Shown here: in pieces, positions 51,756 to 59,580 of the stretch
Layout: every line of letters begins with the position of its first letter
Position numbering within the stretch: the first letter of the stretch is position 1
Source: JAJECS01 sp965262745
GTDB taxonomy: Bacteria > Chloroflexota > UBA11872
Direction: 5' to 3'
Length of the DNA stretch: 64,000 bases
Assembly (NCBI GenBank): GCA_965262745.1
Contig: OZ253558.1
Span: forward strand, 992,001-1,056,000
The notes under the pieces: generated by a model
What the model was told of the DNA's origin: nothing
The model's database searches: none
What the model saw: the letters and a program-made list of their open reading frames with translations, nothing else
Made by a program: the position numbers and the translations under genes

Positions 51756-52595
51756 CTACCCCGCGACGCCCGCTTCGACCGGCTGCGAGGCGCGGTCGCC
51801 GCCGGCGAAGCCGCAAAACTCCTCGTAGTCGATCAATTCGGTCACGGTGGGAGCGTCGCCGCACAGCGGGCAGTTGGGGTCCCGGCGGAGCTTGAGCTCG
51901 CGGAACTCCATGGCCAGCGCGTCGAACAGCAGCAGGCGGCCCGCCAGCGTGTCGCCCATGCCCAGGATCAACTTGATCGTCTCCGTCGCCTGAATCAGGC
52001 CGACCAAACCCGGAAGCACTCCCAGGACGCCGGCCTCGGAGCAACTCGGCGCCATTTCGGGCGGCGGCGGCGTGGGATAGAGGCAGCGATAGCAGCCGCC
52101 GCCGGGCACAAAGATCGTCGACATACCCTCGAACCGCAGCACGCTGCCGTCGACCACCGGCTTGCCCAGCATGTACGCGGCGTCGTTGACGAGATAGCGC
52201 GTGGGGAAGTTGTCGCAGCCGTTCACGATCACGTCGTAGGCGCCCAGGATTTCCATCGCGTTCTCGGAGGTGAGCGGCTCGTTGTGCTGGATCACCTCAA
52301 CGTCCGAGTTGAGCCCGGTCAGCGTCTCGGCCGCCGACCCGGTCTTGGGCAGACCCACGCGGTCCTCGCGGTGCAAGATTTGCCGCTGCAAGTTGGAGCG
52401 GTCGACCACGTCGAAGTCGACGACGCCGAGCTTGCCCACGCCGGCCGCGGCCAGGTAGTAGAGCACCGGCGAACCCAGCCCACCGGCCCCGATCGCCACA
52501 ACGCTGGCGTCCAGTAGCTTGCGCTGGCCGACGACGCCAACCTCCGGCAGCAACATGTGCCGGCTATATCGCTGGACCTGCTCGACGTTGAACAC
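51756..52595 (-). CDS. moeB: MoeB/ThiF-family adenylyltransferase
   Basis: 279 residues, an E1-like enzyme that activates the C-terminus of a sulfur-carrier protein with ATP. ATP motif GAGGLGSP at 36-43; acidic residues in VVDFDVVDRSNLQRQ; N-terminal RYSRHMLL; zinc-binding CxxC pairs C168/C171 and C242/C245; probable catalytic C185. It is followed upstream by a rhodanese gene in the same orientation, a common MoeB-rhodanese pairing for sulfur transfer to molybdopterin, thiamine or thio-tRNA. No carrier protein (MoaD/ThiS) is in the window. Confidence 0.87.
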   Translation of the reverse strand: MFNVEQVQRYSRHMLLPEVGVVGQRKLLDASVVAIGAGGLGSPVLYYLAAAGVGKLGVVDFDVVDRSNLQRQILHREDRVGLPKTGSAAETLTGLNSDVEVIQHNEPLTSENAMEILGAYDVIVNGCDNFPTRYLVNDAAYMLGKPVVDGSVLRFEGMSTIFVPGGGCYRCLYPTPPPPEMAPSCSEAGVLGVLPGLVGLIQATETIKLILGMGDTLAGRLLLFDALAMEFRELKLRRDPNCPLCGDAPTVTELIDYEEFCGFAGGDRASQPVEAGVAG

Positions 52596-52640
52596 GCGCT
52601 TACCCTCGTTCCCTAGACCGCAACCGTGCCCAGTCGGCCC

Positions 52641-52982
52641 CTAGTGACCGGCCGGTGGATCCTCGGTGGTGTATCCCGCCGCCGCCCAGGCCTCCATCCC
52701 GCCTTGCATGTTGTAGGCCTGATTCAGGCCCAGCGCCGTCGCCATTTGCGTCGCAACGCCGCTGGTCTGGCCGACATTGCAGATAAACAGGATTGGCTTA
52801 TCGGTTGGCACCACTTCGGTGGGCCGCGCCAGGATGTCTTCGAGCGGCACATACTCCGCCCCCGGCATGGCCGGAAACGGGAATTGGGTCCGAACATCGA
52901 TCACCCGGACCTCGCCCTGCTCGACCAAGCGCTTGGCCTCGTGGACGTCAACTTCGTTCGAAGGCATCTGTGCTGCAGCCAC
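52641..52982 (-). CDS. Rhodanese-like sulfurtransferase, single domain
   Basis: 113 residues. The active-site loop is ICNVGQTSG with the persulfide cysteine C68; the domain opens with DVHEAKRLVEQGEVRVIDVR as in other rhodaneses. It ends 45 bases before the MoeB-like gene on the same strand, so it probably supplies sulfur to that system. Cytoplasmic. Confidence 0.87.
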   Translation of the reverse strand: MAAAQMPSNEVDVHEAKRLVEQGEVRVIDVRTQFPFPAMPGAEYVPLEDILARPTEVVPTDKPILFICNVGQTSGVATQMATALGLNQAYNMQGGMEAWAAAGYTTEDPPAGH

Positions 52983-53147
52983 GCTAAAACCTCATCGCCG
53001 GAAAACTTCGCCTCTTGCTGCGATCTTCGCGCCGTGCCCGCCGCGAGTCAATCCCCGCGCCCCTTCGGCGGTCGATCTCCCGAAAGATCTCAATGCCGTT
53101 GAGACGCTTGCGGCATTTCTCACCAACAGCCGTCCGCCAGACGCGGC

Positions 53148-53153
53148 TATGAT
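53148..53153 (+). promoter_or_regulatory. Possible -10 element TATGAT
   Basis: TATGAT, 32 bases before TTG 53186, which has GGAGA at 53176-53180. Confidence 0.4.
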
Positions 53154-53185
53154 TCAGGGTAGGTGCCGCCCGGGCGGAGATCAGG

Positions 53186-54760
53186 TTGAAGCCAGCCGAC
53201 TTGCGGATCAGCCTCGCCAAGGCCGATGTGTCGGGCGAAGTGTTGCAGACGCTGTCCGCGCGCTTGGAGGATTCCAACGCGGACGCTGCGAGCGTCGCGC
53301 GCGCCATTAGTCTTCCATGGACGCGCGGCTATGCCAGACCGCCCGCGATCGCGGCGGTGCAAAGCGCCCTGGAGTCCGAACATTTCGCGCCCCCGCAAGC
53401 CGTGACCGCCATCGTCGAGCATGTGACGGCTCACCACGCCCAAGAATCTGCCCTGCAATCCTCGCACGCACCGCTGCGCCTGCTCTGCCTGTCCGGTCCC
53501 GACGGCGTCGGCAAGACAGTCGCCGCCCGATCCATCGCGCGCGCCCTTGGCAAGCCGATTGAGGTCATTGACCTGGAGCAACTCGGCGCGGCCGAGGAGA
53601 TCTGGCGGCGCGAAGGCCAGCCGGGCGCGCTCATGGGCGCCGTTGAGCAGGCGCAGTCCGCGGAGGCCGTGGTCGTGCTGGCGGGGCTTGATCGCGCGGC
53701 GAAACGTTGGGGTGCCAACGCCAGTGCGATTGTGGCGCGGCTCACGGACGCCCGCCGGCGCGCCAGCGTTTTGGATCCATTCTTCGGCGTTCCGTTCGAC
53801 CTCTCGCGCCTGCTCCTCGTCGTCACCTGCCGCTGGACCCAGGCGCTCGCCGCCGACGACCTGCGGCGGCTCGATGTCGCGGAATTCCCCGGATTTCTCA
53901 GCGCTCAGAAAGTCGATCTCGCGCGGCGAACTCTGCTCCCGCAAGCGCTGGCCGACCATGGCTTGGCGGCCAGCACCCTGTTGTTTGACGGGAACGCCCT
54001 TCTGGTACTGATCCAGAGCTATACCGATGAGGCTGGCGTCGCCCACTTGGACGAGCTTCTGCGGCGCGTCGTCCGCCGGACCCTGGTCACCGGCGCGCGG
54101 GGCGGCGGCGCCTCACCGCGAGTCGTTCAGAGCGAGGACCTCTTCGATCTTGCCGGCAGGCCGCCCGCGCCTCGGCGTCGCGACCGCAGCGCCCAACGGC
54201 GCGGTCAAACGTCGGCCCTGGTGGTTGACGAGCACGGCGCCCGGCACGGCACCGTGACGGCAGTGTTGATGCCCGGACTCGGCGGCGCCTTGATACCCGG
54301 GCTGGGTCGGATAACGATGCTCGACGCGACCGGCGCCAACGTCTCGAACAATCTGGCGGTCGTCACCGCGGTCATCCGCGCGCGCCTGTCGGACCTTGAC
54401 GTGTCGGCGCGCTTCATGCAGGAGTTTGACATGCACGTGCACGTGCCAAGGAGCGCCTTGGCCGATGACGCGGGCGCCGCCGGGCTCGCCGTGGCCATCG
54501 CAATCGTGTCCCTGGCGCGCGATCGCCCCGTGGACCCGGAATTGGCCGCGACCGGCAGCCTGTCAATTGAAGGAAGGATCGAGCCCACGAACGGCATCGC
54601 GCCCAAGATGCTCGCGGCCCATCGCGCCGGCGTGCGCCGCGTGGTGCTGCCGCGCGGAAACGAGCGCGACCTCGACGACCTGCCGGCCCAGATCCACGAC
54701 GACATCACCTTCATTCCGGTGGACGACATCGCGCAGGCGCTGCAAGTCGCCCTGCGCTAA
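53186..54760 (+). CDS. Lon-like AAA+ protein with inactivated protease and Walker B sites
   Basis: 524 residues, lacking the N-terminal substrate-recognition domain of Lon (about 800 residues). TTG start with GGAGA upstream. The order is that of Lon: ISLPW at 41-45; Walker A GPDGVGKT at 104-111; FGVPFDLSRLLLVV at 200-213; and a Lon protease domain from about 340. The Walker B position reads VVVLAGLDR (162-170) instead of LLDEIDK. The catalytic-serine motif DGPSAG reads DAGAAG, putting Ala431 in place of Ser. The partner lysine is kept as K474 (APKMLAAHRAG). It may bind ATP but should not cleave peptides by the Lon mechanism. The frame is intact and well conserved, so a non-proteolytic role is likely. 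Confidence 0.85.
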   Translation: MKPADLRISLAKADVSGEVLQTLSARLEDSNADAASVARAISLPWTRGYARPPAIAAVQSALESEHFAPPQAVTAIVEHVTAHHAQESALQSSHAPLRLLCLSGPDGVGKTVAARSIARALGKPIEVIDLEQLGAAEEIWRREGQPGALMGAVEQAQSAEAVVVLAGLDRAAKRWGANASAIVARLTDARRRASVLDPFFGVPFDLSRLLLVVTCRWTQALAADDLRRLDVAEFPGFLSAQKVDLARRTLLPQALADHGLAASTLLFDGNALLVLIQSYTDEAGVAHLDELLRRVVRRTLVTGARGGGASPRVVQSEDLFDLAGRPPAPRRRDRSAQRRGQTSALVVDEHGARHGTVTAVLMPGLGGALIPGLGRITMLDATGANVSNNLAVVTAVIRARLSDLDVSARFMQEFDMHVHVPRSALADDAGAAGLAVAIAIVSLARDRPVDPELAATGSLSIEGRIEPTNGIAPKMLAAHRAGVRRVVLPRGNERDLDDLPAQIHDDITFIPVDDIAQALQVALR

Positions 54761-55180
54761 GGGTTGGCGCCTCAACCGCCGAGTCGTCGTCCCCGGCCCA
54801 CCCGCAGACTGAAATGCCCCGTCGCTTAGGCATCGCGTTCTCCCTTGCGCTCGGCGCGGTCCTCATCGTTCTCGGCACGCTGGCCTTCATATGGATCGGA
54901 CGCAGCCCCGACGGCACCCCGCAAGCGACGCGGCCACCGAACGACCTGCCCGATCCGCAGGAGCGGATGATGTTCGCGTCCAACTACGACCAGCGACTCA
55001 GCCGCGACGCCATCCCGCCCATCTACACCCCGCAATTCGTGGCCGCGTCCGCCGCGCCGCTCCGCGAGGATGAGCTGGTCATAGGGCTTGTCATCGGCGG
55101 CGAGGCGCGCGCCTACCCGGTCACGACGCTCAACCGCCGTGAGATGGTCAATGACGTCGTCGGCGGCACGCCGGTGCTCG

Positions 55181-56257
55181 TCACCTGGTGACCGCTCTGC
55201 TACACCGGTCTCGTGCACGACCGGCAGTTAGAGGGCCAGACGCTGGTCTTCGGCAACCAGGGCGCCTGGTGGATTCACATTCCAAGTGCAACAGATGATC
55301 CCAAAACACCTCGGCGGGGGTCTGGTAGCCGAGGCACTTGCGTGGCGTGTTGTTGTAGGCCTGCACGAGCTGGGTGAACCGAGCGGCCGGGAGGCTCGCG
55401 AGATCGGTCTTGCGGGGCAGGGTGCGGCGCAGGCGCCCGATGGCGTTCTCGATGCCGCCCTTCTGCCAGGGGGCGTGGGGGTCGCAGAAGAAGGTCTGGA
55501 TGCCGCGGGCGTGCAGCTGGTGGTGGCGGGCGAACTCGGTGCCGTTGTCGAAGGTGACGGTTTGGCGCCAGGGGGGCGGTAAGGGTGCGAGGAGCCGGGA
55601 CAAGGCGCGGGCGATGGGGGCAGCGGCTTTGCCGGGGGGCCGGACGGCGAGGAGCAGGCGGGAGTGGCGTTCGTGGAGGGTGAGGACGGCCTGGCCGTAG
55701 GTGCGGAAGAGCATGAGGTCGGCCTCCCAGTGGCCGGGGGTCTGGCGGTCCGCGGCGAGGGCTGGGCGGTCGACGAGGGGACGACGGTGGGCGATAAAGG
55801 AGGCGGAGCTGCCGCCCTTGCGCCCCCGCCGGCCCCGTTTGAACTTGGCCCGCGGCAAATAGTGACGCCAGGCATAGTCCTTCGTGCGGCGGATCTGGGC
55901 GTCAATGAAGCGGTAGATGGATTCGTGGGAGATGACGGGCCGGCCGGCCTCGCGGGCCAGACGGCCGGCCACCTGCTCGGGCGACCAGCCCTGTTGGAGG
56001 CGGGTGAGGACCTGGCGGCGCAGGGTGGGATCGCGGTCGAGCCGGGGCCCGCGCCAGCGGCGCGCGCGGGCCTGCTGGTCGGCGTAGCGCGGTTGATAGC
56101 CCTGGGTGCGCGATCCATTGCGGCTCAGCTCCCGAGCAATCGTCGATGGCGCGCGATCCAGACTTGCCGCGATTTGGCGGATCGAGGCCCCGGCGGCGTG
56201 GCGTCGGGCCACGGCACAGCGGTCTTCAATGGTGAGGTGCGAATAGCGTCGTTCCAT
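55181..56257 (-). CDS. IS30-family transposase
   Basis: 358 residues. N-terminal helix-turn-helix HLTIEDRCAVARRHAAGASI with SIRQIAASLDRAPSTIARELSRNG; catalytic triad D180 (HWEADLM), D237 (TFDNGT) and E270 (KGGIENAIG), giving the DD(33)E spacing of IS30. The C-terminal motif NNTPRKCLGYQTPAEVF is family-typical. The frame has no stop inside the element: it runs through the terminal repeat and ends at 55181 in the disrupted DUF3179 gene, adding about 30 foreign residues. The catalytic core is intact, so it is potentially active. Confidence 0.9.
   Translation of the reverse strand: MERRYSHLTIEDRCAVARRHAAGASIRQIAASLDRAPSTIARELSRNGSRTQGYQPRYADQQARARRWRGPRLDRDPTLRRQVLTRLQQGWSPEQVAGRLAREAGRPVISHESIYRFIDAQIRRTKDYAWRHYLPRAKFKRGRRGRKGGSSASFIAHRRPLVDRPALAADRQTPGHWEADLMLFRTYGQAVLTLHERHSRLLLAVRPPGKAAAPIARALSRLLAPLPPPWRQTVTFDNGTEFARHHQLHARGIQTFFCDPHAPWQKGGIENAIGRLRRTLPRKTDLASLPAARFTQLVQAYNNTPRKCLGYQTPAEVFWDHLLHLECESTRRPGCRRPASGPLTAGRARDRCSRAVTR
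55189..55233 (+). other. In-frame UGA with downstream imperfect hairpin (candidate selenocysteine site)
   Basis: TGA at 55189-55191 replaces the first Cys codon of CPLC. Downstream, CCGGTC (55205-55210) pairs with GACCGG (55219-55224) around TCGTGCAC, with outer pairing CTCT (55195-55198) to AGAG (55230-55233). The loop starts 19 bases after the UGA, within the range reported for bacterial SECIS elements. Loop sequence does not clearly meet the usual G requirement. Confidence 0.4.
55272..55292. repeat. IS30-type terminal inverted repeat, left
   Basis: GATTCACATTCCAAGTGCAA plus C; matches the right end at 17 of 21 positions. Confidence 0.8.
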
Positions 56258-56276
56258 GGCAACACCCTAATGAGGT

Positions 56277-56297
56277 GTTGCACTTCGTTTGTGAATC
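56277..56297. repeat. IS30-type terminal inverted repeat, right
   Basis: Read on the minus strand: GATTCACA, AACG, AAGTGCAAC. It differs from the left end only at the four middle bases. Confidence 0.8.
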
Positions 56298-57049
56298 TAG
56301 GCCTTGTACAAGACGGCCATGACCTGGTTCGACCACACCACCGGCAGCATCTGGAGCCAACCGATAGGCGAGGCCCTGGTCGGTGAGTTGCGGGGCGCGA
56401 CGCTCACGCAGCTACCTTCGACTCTTGATACCTGGGCCGGGTTCAGCACGCGCCATCCCGACGCGCTGGTGCTTGCGAATGGTCTTAACGGCCCGCGGCT
56501 CATCCTCGCGACGCCGCGGGAGAACTGGGTCATTGGCCTCGCCTTGGGAGAGGCCGCCGCGGCCGTCACCTTTACCCACGCGCAGGCTGCCGGAGTCGTG
56601 CACCTAACGGTCGGCGACGAGCCAGTGCTGGTCTGGGTCGATCAGGACACGGGCTCCGTACGCGCCTATCTACGCCGCGTCGCGGACCGTCTGCTCACCT
56701 TTGAGCCAACGGGCGACGGCACGCTGCGCGATCGCGAGACGGGATCGCTGTGGAGCGCGGCCAACGGCCTGGCCGTGAGCGGTCCACTGGTGGGCGAAGC
56801 TCTCAGCCCCGTGCCCTGGACCTCGTCGTTCGACTGGGCCTGGAGCGACTTCTACCCGGACTCCACGTTCATCGGCGGCTAGTCTCGCCGCCGTGTCCCG
56901 AACAGGCGCGGCGGCTCACGTGCGCAATGACGGGAGATACGGCCGCGCATAGTGGGTGCGCCCTACCGAATCCCACACCTTGGGGGCGGGGGTTTTTATA
57001 CGTGTTCGGGCGTTTGCTTCGTTCCCAAAGTAAACTCCCGACCCCGTGG

Positions 57050-57071
57050 CCCGGGCTGCGTGCAGCCCAGG
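57050..57071. repeat. Palindromic repeat, family A, copy 7
   Basis: GTGG then CCCGGGCTGC, GT, GCAGCCCAGG; one G-T pair in the stem. Confidence 0.55.
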
Positions 57072-57109
57072 AGGCCCCCACCGACCACGCTCGAATCGCC
57101 CAACCGGTC

Positions 57110-57130
57110 ACTCCGAGCACAGCGAGGAGT
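57110..57130. repeat. Hairpin repeat of the CCGAGC...GCGAGG family, copy 2
   Basis: ACTCC, GAGCACAGCGA, GGAGT; partner of the copy at 29551-29571, with a T-to-C change on one arm matched by A-to-G on the other. Confidence 0.5.
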
Positions 57131-57226
57131 CTCAGACGCCCCACCCCGGCCGCGCGGTTGCACACCCCAAATCCCAAACATTCCTCTGAATGACAAACAC
57201 GGCCCGCAAGGCCGAAATGACGGAAG

Positions 57227-58294
57227 CTACGCGCCCCCATAGAGGTCGGCGATCGTCACCGGCTCTCCGCTGGCCGCCGAGCGATAGGCCGCGTCGACAA
57301 TCTCCACCGAGCGCTGGGCAATCGAGCCCGGCGACAGATTCGGCGCCCGGCCGAGCACCACGTCGGCCAGGTTCTGTGCGGGCGCCCGCAACGGGTAGTG
57401 CAGCGAAGAATCCTCCTCGCGCATCTGCTCGTCGCCGCCGTCATAGCGATGCAGCGTGAACATCGTGGCCCGCTCCATGTCGATTTCCACCCAGCCCTGC
57501 GACCCGAAGATGCGCAGCTCGTTGTGGGGCGTATCGTCTCCGGGCTTCGTGCCGACGCTGGCCAGCGTGCCCAACGCGCCGCCAGTGAAGCGCACGCTCA
57601 GCGCATCAACCGCGTCGACCGACACGTCGGCGTTTGCCATGTAGGCATGGACGGACTCGGGCCCATCGTCGATCACGAATGCCGCGAGCGCGGCCGAATG
57701 TGTGAGTTGATTTTGACCCTGCCCATAGGCTTCGAAGTTCTGGCTCGTGGGTCCGTGGACCGGAAATGCGTGGACGCCCCCGAGCGCTTCCGGATGCCGC
57801 ACAAGCTGGATGGCCGACGACGCGAATAGACTCTGAAGCAGCTCGACGTCGCCGATGGCGCCGCCGGTGATCAACTCGCGGGCGCGGCGCGCCAGCCGCG
57901 TGTAGTGAAACGTGTGGCCAACCACGATCTGCGTGCCGGCGCGCTCGGCCGCCTCCAAGAGCGCGCGGCCGTGGGGCGCGGTCTCGGTCATCGGCTTCTC
58001 GATGAGCAGGTGCAGGCCCGCGCCGATGGCCGTGCGCGCTAGCTCAAAATGGGAAGCGTTGCTGGTGGCGATGACCAAGCCGTCCAGCGACTCTTGAGCC
58101 AGCATGCGTTCGAGGTCGTCGTAGACCGCGTCAACGCCGTAATGCCGGGCCGCTCGCGCGAGCCGCACGGCATCGTTATCGCAGAGCGCCGCGACCTCAG
58201 CCTGCGGGTGGTCGATGAGGCCGGGGATGTGGGCCTCGGTGGCCCACCATCCGGCACCCACCACGCCGATCCGCGCAATCGCCATGGCTCTCAT
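57227..58294 (-). CDS. Gfo/Idh/MocA family oxidoreductase
   Basis: 355 residues from ATG 58294 (AGGTGTG just upstream); ATG 58285 is an equally usable start giving MAIARIGVVG. Rossmann motif VVGAGWWATE; catalytic site LIEKPMTET with E, K and P intact; GHTFHYTRLARRARELI follows as usual. The region around 170-185 (HPEALGGVHAFPVHGP) replaces the common GGGxxxDxGxH motif. TATCGT at 58327-58332 on the minus strand is a possible -10 element, 32 bases from the start. Confidence 0.83.
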   Translation of the reverse strand: MRAMAIARIGVVGAGWWATEAHIPGLIDHPQAEVAALCDNDAVRLARAARHYGVDAVYDDLERMLAQESLDGLVIATSNASHFELARTAIGAGLHLLIEKPMTETAPHGRALLEAAERAGTQIVVGHTFHYTRLARRARELITGGAIGDVELLQSLFASSAIQLVRHPEALGGVHAFPVHGPTSQNFEAYGQGQNQLTHSAALAAFVIDDGPESVHAYMANADVSVDAVDALSVRFTGGALGTLASVGTKPGDDTPHNELRIFGSQGWVEIDMERATMFTLHRYDGGDEQMREEDSSLHYPLRAPAQNLADVVLGRAPNLSPGSIAQRSVEIVDAAYRSAASGEPVTIADLYGGA

Positions 58295-58326
58295 CACACC
58301 TGGAGTCCATCCGCACAGCCAGCGGC

Positions 58327-58332
58327 ACGATA
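58327..58332 (-). promoter_or_regulatory. Possible -10 element TATCGT (minus strand)
   Basis: Minus-strand TATCGT, 32 bases before ATG 58294. Confidence 0.35.
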
Positions 58333-58351
58333 GCGCACGAATGCGTCCTCC

Positions 58352-59575
58352 CTAGCCGAGGCCGATCAGACCGCGGGGATATTCGGTCAGCACCTCGCAG
58401 CCGTCGGCGGTGACGGCCACCGTCTCGCTCACGCCCATCCCCGCGCGTCCCACGTCGCGGGCCACCGCCCGCACGTGAAACACATGGCCCGGTTGCAGCG
58501 TCGGATAGGCCGCAAGCGAGCGCTCGCTGCGCCACTTGCGGGTGCAGATCTGCAAGCCCATCACGTCCGCCCAGTCGGGCTCGAAGCTCAACCCCACGGA
58601 ATATCCGCGGTTGCTGTCGGTGAACACCCGCGGCGGCAGTTCGGTCAGCGGCTCCGAGGCGTGCTGCGCCAGGTCGAGCGTGGACACGCCGGGGCGCATG
58701 CCCGCAATCGTCCGCTCGACCGCCTCCAGGCACGCCGCGTACATCGCGCCCCACACCGGATCGGCCAGCTCGCCGATCGCGCCCGTGCGAATCATGGGCG
58801 CGGAATAGCGCTTCAGGCACGCCCCGAACTCGAGAATCACCGGGTGGCCGGGCGTGAGTCGCGAGCGACCGAACGTCGTATGTGGAATGCCCGAGTTCCG
58901 GCCGGCGGTCACGATCGGCTGGATGGACATGCGCTCGCTGCCCCGACCCACCAGCTCCCGATAGATCACCGACGCCACGGCAGTGTCGGGCGCGTTCGGT
59001 CGCAACTCGGCCGCCGCGGCGCCGAACCCGTGCGGCGTGATCGCCCCCGCGGACCGCACGGCCGCAATCTCCGCCGCGCTCTTGCGCGCCCGCACCCCAT
59101 CCACGAGGCCATGGACATAGCTCCAGGACGCGCCCACGGACTCCGCGGCGCGCTGAAAGCTCTCATGCGCCCCGCCATGCTGATGGTGCTCCCAGCCAAG
59201 CCTTGCCTTGGACCAGCCACGATGGCGCAGCACGTCGATCAGCGCGCCCCCGGGGTCCCCCGCCCACGGATACGTCACCACATCCTCGACCCAGCTCGAC
59301 ACCAGCGCGTTGAACGACTCGAAGTCGTCCACCAGCAGCGTCGGCTCACGCTCGATCCCAACGATGAGGAAGGCCGGCGCGAACGACGCCAGCGTCTCGT
59401 AGCCGCTGACGTAGCAAACGCTCGGCGCAAAGGTGCACACCAGCGCGTCCAAGCCCTCGGACTGCACGGCGGCGCGCAGCGCATCATGGCGCCGCCGAAA
59501 TTCGGCCTCGTCAAACGTCAGCGACCGGATGTCGCCGGCATCCGCCGGACGCTCAAGCTCGCGGAACAGCGGCAT
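58352..59575 (-). CDS. M24/creatinase-fold protein without the usual metal ligands
   Basis: 407 residues from ATG 59575 (GGGAG nine bases upstream). N-terminal creatinase-like domain (TFDEAEFRRRHDALRAAVQS), then a pita-bread domain. Metal ligands of aminopeptidase P or prolidase (D, D, H, E, E) are mostly replaced: ILEFGACLKRYSAPMIRT (first D is E, second lost), GYSVGLSFEPDW (H is Y), HVFHVRAV (TIEPG glutamate lost); only the last Glu in VSETVAVT stays. Creatinase and ectoine hydrolase are metal-free members of the fold, so an amidinohydrolase or deacylase role is plausible. Confidence 0.8.
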   Translation of the reverse strand: MPLFRELERPADAGDIRSLTFDEAEFRRRHDALRAAVQSEGLDALVCTFAPSVCYVSGYETLASFAPAFLIVGIEREPTLLVDDFESFNALVSSWVEDVVTYPWAGDPGGALIDVLRHRGWSKARLGWEHHQHGGAHESFQRAAESVGASWSYVHGLVDGVRARKSAAEIAAVRSAGAITPHGFGAAAAELRPNAPDTAVASVIYRELVGRGSERMSIQPIVTAGRNSGIPHTTFGRSRLTPGHPVILEFGACLKRYSAPMIRTGAIGELADPVWGAMYAACLEAVERTIAGMRPGVSTLDLAQHASEPLTELPPRVFTDSNRGYSVGLSFEPDWADVMGLQICTRKWRSERSLAAYPTLQPGHVFHVRAVARDVGRAGMGVSETVAVTADGCEVLTEYPRGLIGLG

Positions 59576-59580
59576 ATGGC

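Larger units (their letters stand above)
55268..56300 (-). mobile_element. IS30-type insertion sequence
   Basis: About 1033 bases. Terminal inverted repeats are 55272-55292 and 56277-56297: both read GATTCACA, four variable bases, AAGTGCAAC. Flanking GCCT copies at 55264-55267 and 56301-56304 are the best candidate target duplication; removing the element with one copy restores the host reading frame exactly. The 1033-base length assumes this duplication. Confidence 0.88.
54814..56882 (+). pseudogene. DUF3179 family gene with in-frame UGA, split by an IS30-type insertion
   Basis: The N-terminal part (54814-55267) and C-terminal part (56305-56882) join into one frame of 344 codons when 55268-56304 (insertion plus one GCCT copy) is removed, reading GNQGALYKTAMTWFDHTTG across the junction. 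Residues 5-28 form a membrane anchor, so the domain would be extracytoplasmic. The only in-frame stop before the end is TGA 55189-55191, exactly at the first cysteine of the family motif (V)TWCPLC; it is followed by PLCYTGLVHDR. Other genes here use TGA as a normal stop, so either selenocysteine or a nonsense mutation. Function of DUF3179 is not known to me. Confidence 0.8.
56883..57226. repeat. Intergenic gap with family A palindrome and other hairpins
   Basis: Between the DUF3179 remnant and a minus-strand oxidoreductase. It holds a family A palindrome at 57050-57071, a covarying hairpin at 57110-57130, and near 57170-57195 the sequence ATTCCTCTGAAT, another small hairpin, followed by GGCCCGCAAGGCC. 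I see no gene that I can support. Confidence 0.6.

Noticed and set aside
54814..56882. General reassignment of UGA to an amino acid in this organism
   Set aside because: Several genes end normally in TGA, for example at 3423-3425, 10296-10298 and 31947-31949, without read-through homology.
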